NCBI RefSeq assembly: GCF_001417735.1
Contig: NZ_BBUZ01000022.1
Span: forward strand, 310,001 to 374,000
Source of the DNA: Streptomyces sp. NBRC 110028
Lineage (GTDB): Bacteria; Actinomycetota; Actinomycetes; Streptomycetales; Streptomycetaceae
Direction: 5' to 3'
DNA length: 64,000 nucleotides
Shown here: piece after piece, positions 63,027-64,000 of the stretch
Position numbering within the stretch: the stretch's first letter is position 1
Layout of the letters: the number at the start of each line of letters is the position of its first letter
Notes under the pieces: model-generated
The model's input: the letters and a program-made list of their open reading frames with translations, nothing else
What the model was told of the DNA's origin: nothing
The model's database searches: none
Position numbers and translations under genes: made by a program

Positions 63027-64000
63027 TCAGCGTCCGAGTCGTCCGCGCACCATACCGACCATGGCCGTCAGCTCTTCAATGCGCATCCGTTTCGCAGCAA
63101 TGTAGAAGACCGCGATAAGAACGAGACCTCCGCCCGCCAATGAGGCTACGGACCCGGACATGCCGGAACCCAGCGCCTGAGTGATGGCATAAGCCGCAGC
63201 GCCGCTCAGCACAGCGGCGGGGACGCTGGCGCCCACCAGACGGGTGTAGGTGCGCACGACACGGCGGCCGTCGAGGTCGCCGCCCAGCCGGTTGCGCAGT
63301 CGCTTCCAGGCCACGCCCACGCCGGCGGCGTACGCCAGGCCGTAGGAGGCGGCCATACCGGCCACGATCCACTGGGGCGGAAGAACGAAGTAGCAAAGGG
63401 CGGAGGCGGCCGCGTTGACGGCGGCGACGATGACCGTGTTGTAGAAGGGGGTTCGGGTGTCCTCGTAGGCGTAGAAGCCGCGCAGGACGACGTACTGCAC
63501 CGAGAACGGGATGAGTCCGACGCCGAACGCCATCAGGATGTAGCCCATGTTCTGGGCCGTCGCGGTGCCCGAGGTGCCGAAGAGCAGGGTGCACAGGGGA
63601 ATGCCGAGCGCCACGAAGCCGAAGGCGAGCGGGACGATGGCGACGGCGGAGGTGCGCAGGCCCTGGGAGATGTCGTCGCGGACCGCCCCGGGGTCGCCGT
63701 CGTGGGCCGACCGGGAAAGCCGGGGCAGCAGCGCGGCCATCACCGAGACGGTGATGATGGCCTGCGGCATGTTCCAGATCAGCTGGGCGCTGGTGTAGCC
63801 GACGTAGCTGGCCCCGGGAGCGTCCATGTTCTCGGCGTCGGAACCGGCCGCGGTGGCGAGCTGGGTCACCACGATGTTGCCGGCCTGGTTGGCGAGCACG
63901 AACAGCACGGTCCACTTGGCGAGCTTGGCGGCCTTGCCGAGGCCGTGGCCCCGCCAGTCGAAGCGGGGGCGGAAGCGGAAGCCGGAGGCCAGGAGGTAGG
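63027..64000 (-). CDS. murJ: Lipid II flippase MurJ, C-terminal part
   Basis: The gene enters from beyond the right edge; about 324 C-terminal residues are visible, ending at 63027. It is a polytopic MviN/MurJ protein with SYVGYTSAQLIWNMPQAIITVSVMAALLP and the FYAYEDTRTPFYNTVIVAAVN segment typical of the family. It flips lipid II to the outer face for peptidoglycan synthesis. The tail is short and basic, with no fused pseudokinase, unlike the mycobacterial homologue. The gene for that part follows on the same strand. Confidence 0.93.
   Translation of the reverse strand, partial: YLLASGFRFRPRFDWRGHGLGKAAKLAKWTVLFVLANQAGNIVVTQLATAAGSDAENMDAPGASYVGYTSAQLIWNMPQAIITVSVMAALLPRLSRSAHDGDPGAVRDDISQGLRTSAVAIVPLAFGFVALGIPLCTLLFGTSGTATAQNMGYILMAFGVGLIPFSVQYVVLRGFYAYEDTRTPFYNTVIVAAVNAAASALCYFVLPPQWIVAGMAASYGLAYAAGVGVAWKRLRNRLGGDLDGRRVVRTYTRLVGASVPAAVLSGAAAYAITQALGSGMSGSVASLAGGGLVLIAVFYIAAKRMRIEELTAMVGMVRGRLGR

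Overview
This window is the replication-origin region of a high-GC actinomycete chromosome, almost certainly a Streptomyces or close relative. The evidence is very high third-position GC, many GTG starts, an oriC between dnaA and dnaN with many degenerate TTGTCCACA-type DnaA boxes, GTTTCACGTGAAAC parS sites around parAB, a SigR-type promoter on trxBA, and Streptomyces-typical families (class E sortases, DUF5324, DLW-39, CrgA). The species cannot be named from the sequence alone.

Layout. 1-15.6 kb is accessory metabolism: the 3' part of paaN; a TrmH-type methyltransferase with an old-yellow-enzyme gene, divergent from an ECF41-like sigma factor; a DUF5819/HTTM membrane pair; the paaABCDE epoxidase operon behind a PaaR-like palindrome; an acyl-CoA dehydrogenase behind a KstR-like palindrome; a rhodanese, a J-domain-like protein and a DUF2252 protein; a divergent HxlR regulator/azoreductase pair; and tRNA-Leu(CAG). 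15.9-24.1 kb is the growth and cell-wall signalling operon fhaA-fhaB-pstP-rodA-pbpA-pknB, closed by a perfect 19-bp terminator stem. 24.1-28.6 kb, on the minus strand, carries three class E sortases, pabA, a 58-residue membrane peptide and a DUF881 protein; crgA diverges from them. 29.2-38.2 kb holds a rhomboid protease, a cyclophilin, DUF5324, an HTH/coiled-coil/receiver protein, tRNA-Ala(TGC), an HTH protein with a Ser/Thr kinase, a secreted protein, DLW-39 and tRNA-Ile(GAT).

38.2-50.7 kb is the replication core on the minus strand: dnaA, oriC, dnaN, gnd, recF, a DUF721 protein, gyrB, gyrA and a DUF3566 protein. From 51.1 kb, on the plus strand, comes rpmH-rnpA-yidD-yidC-jag, then rsmG and parA-parB. 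After a GNAT gene the minus strand carries murJ (cut by the window end), a pseudokinase/discoidin-like protein, sigM, its anti-sigma factor, trxB and trxA.

The order pknB...pabA-DUF881-crgA-ppiA...DUF3566-gyrA-gyrB-recF-gnd-dnaN-oriC-dnaA-rpmH...parAB...trx-sigM-murJ closely follows the arrangement known around the Mycobacterium origin, so most of the window is conserved chromosome core. I see no insertion sequence, prophage, CRISPR array or secondary-metabolite cluster, and no wholly new system. The most interesting signals are regulatory: a DnaA-trio-like unwinding element in oriC, DnaA-box groups away from oriC, parS sites embedded in frame in proteins, operator palindromes matching PaaR, KstR and YodB-type regulators, and a probably frameshifted relic near 33.3 kb.
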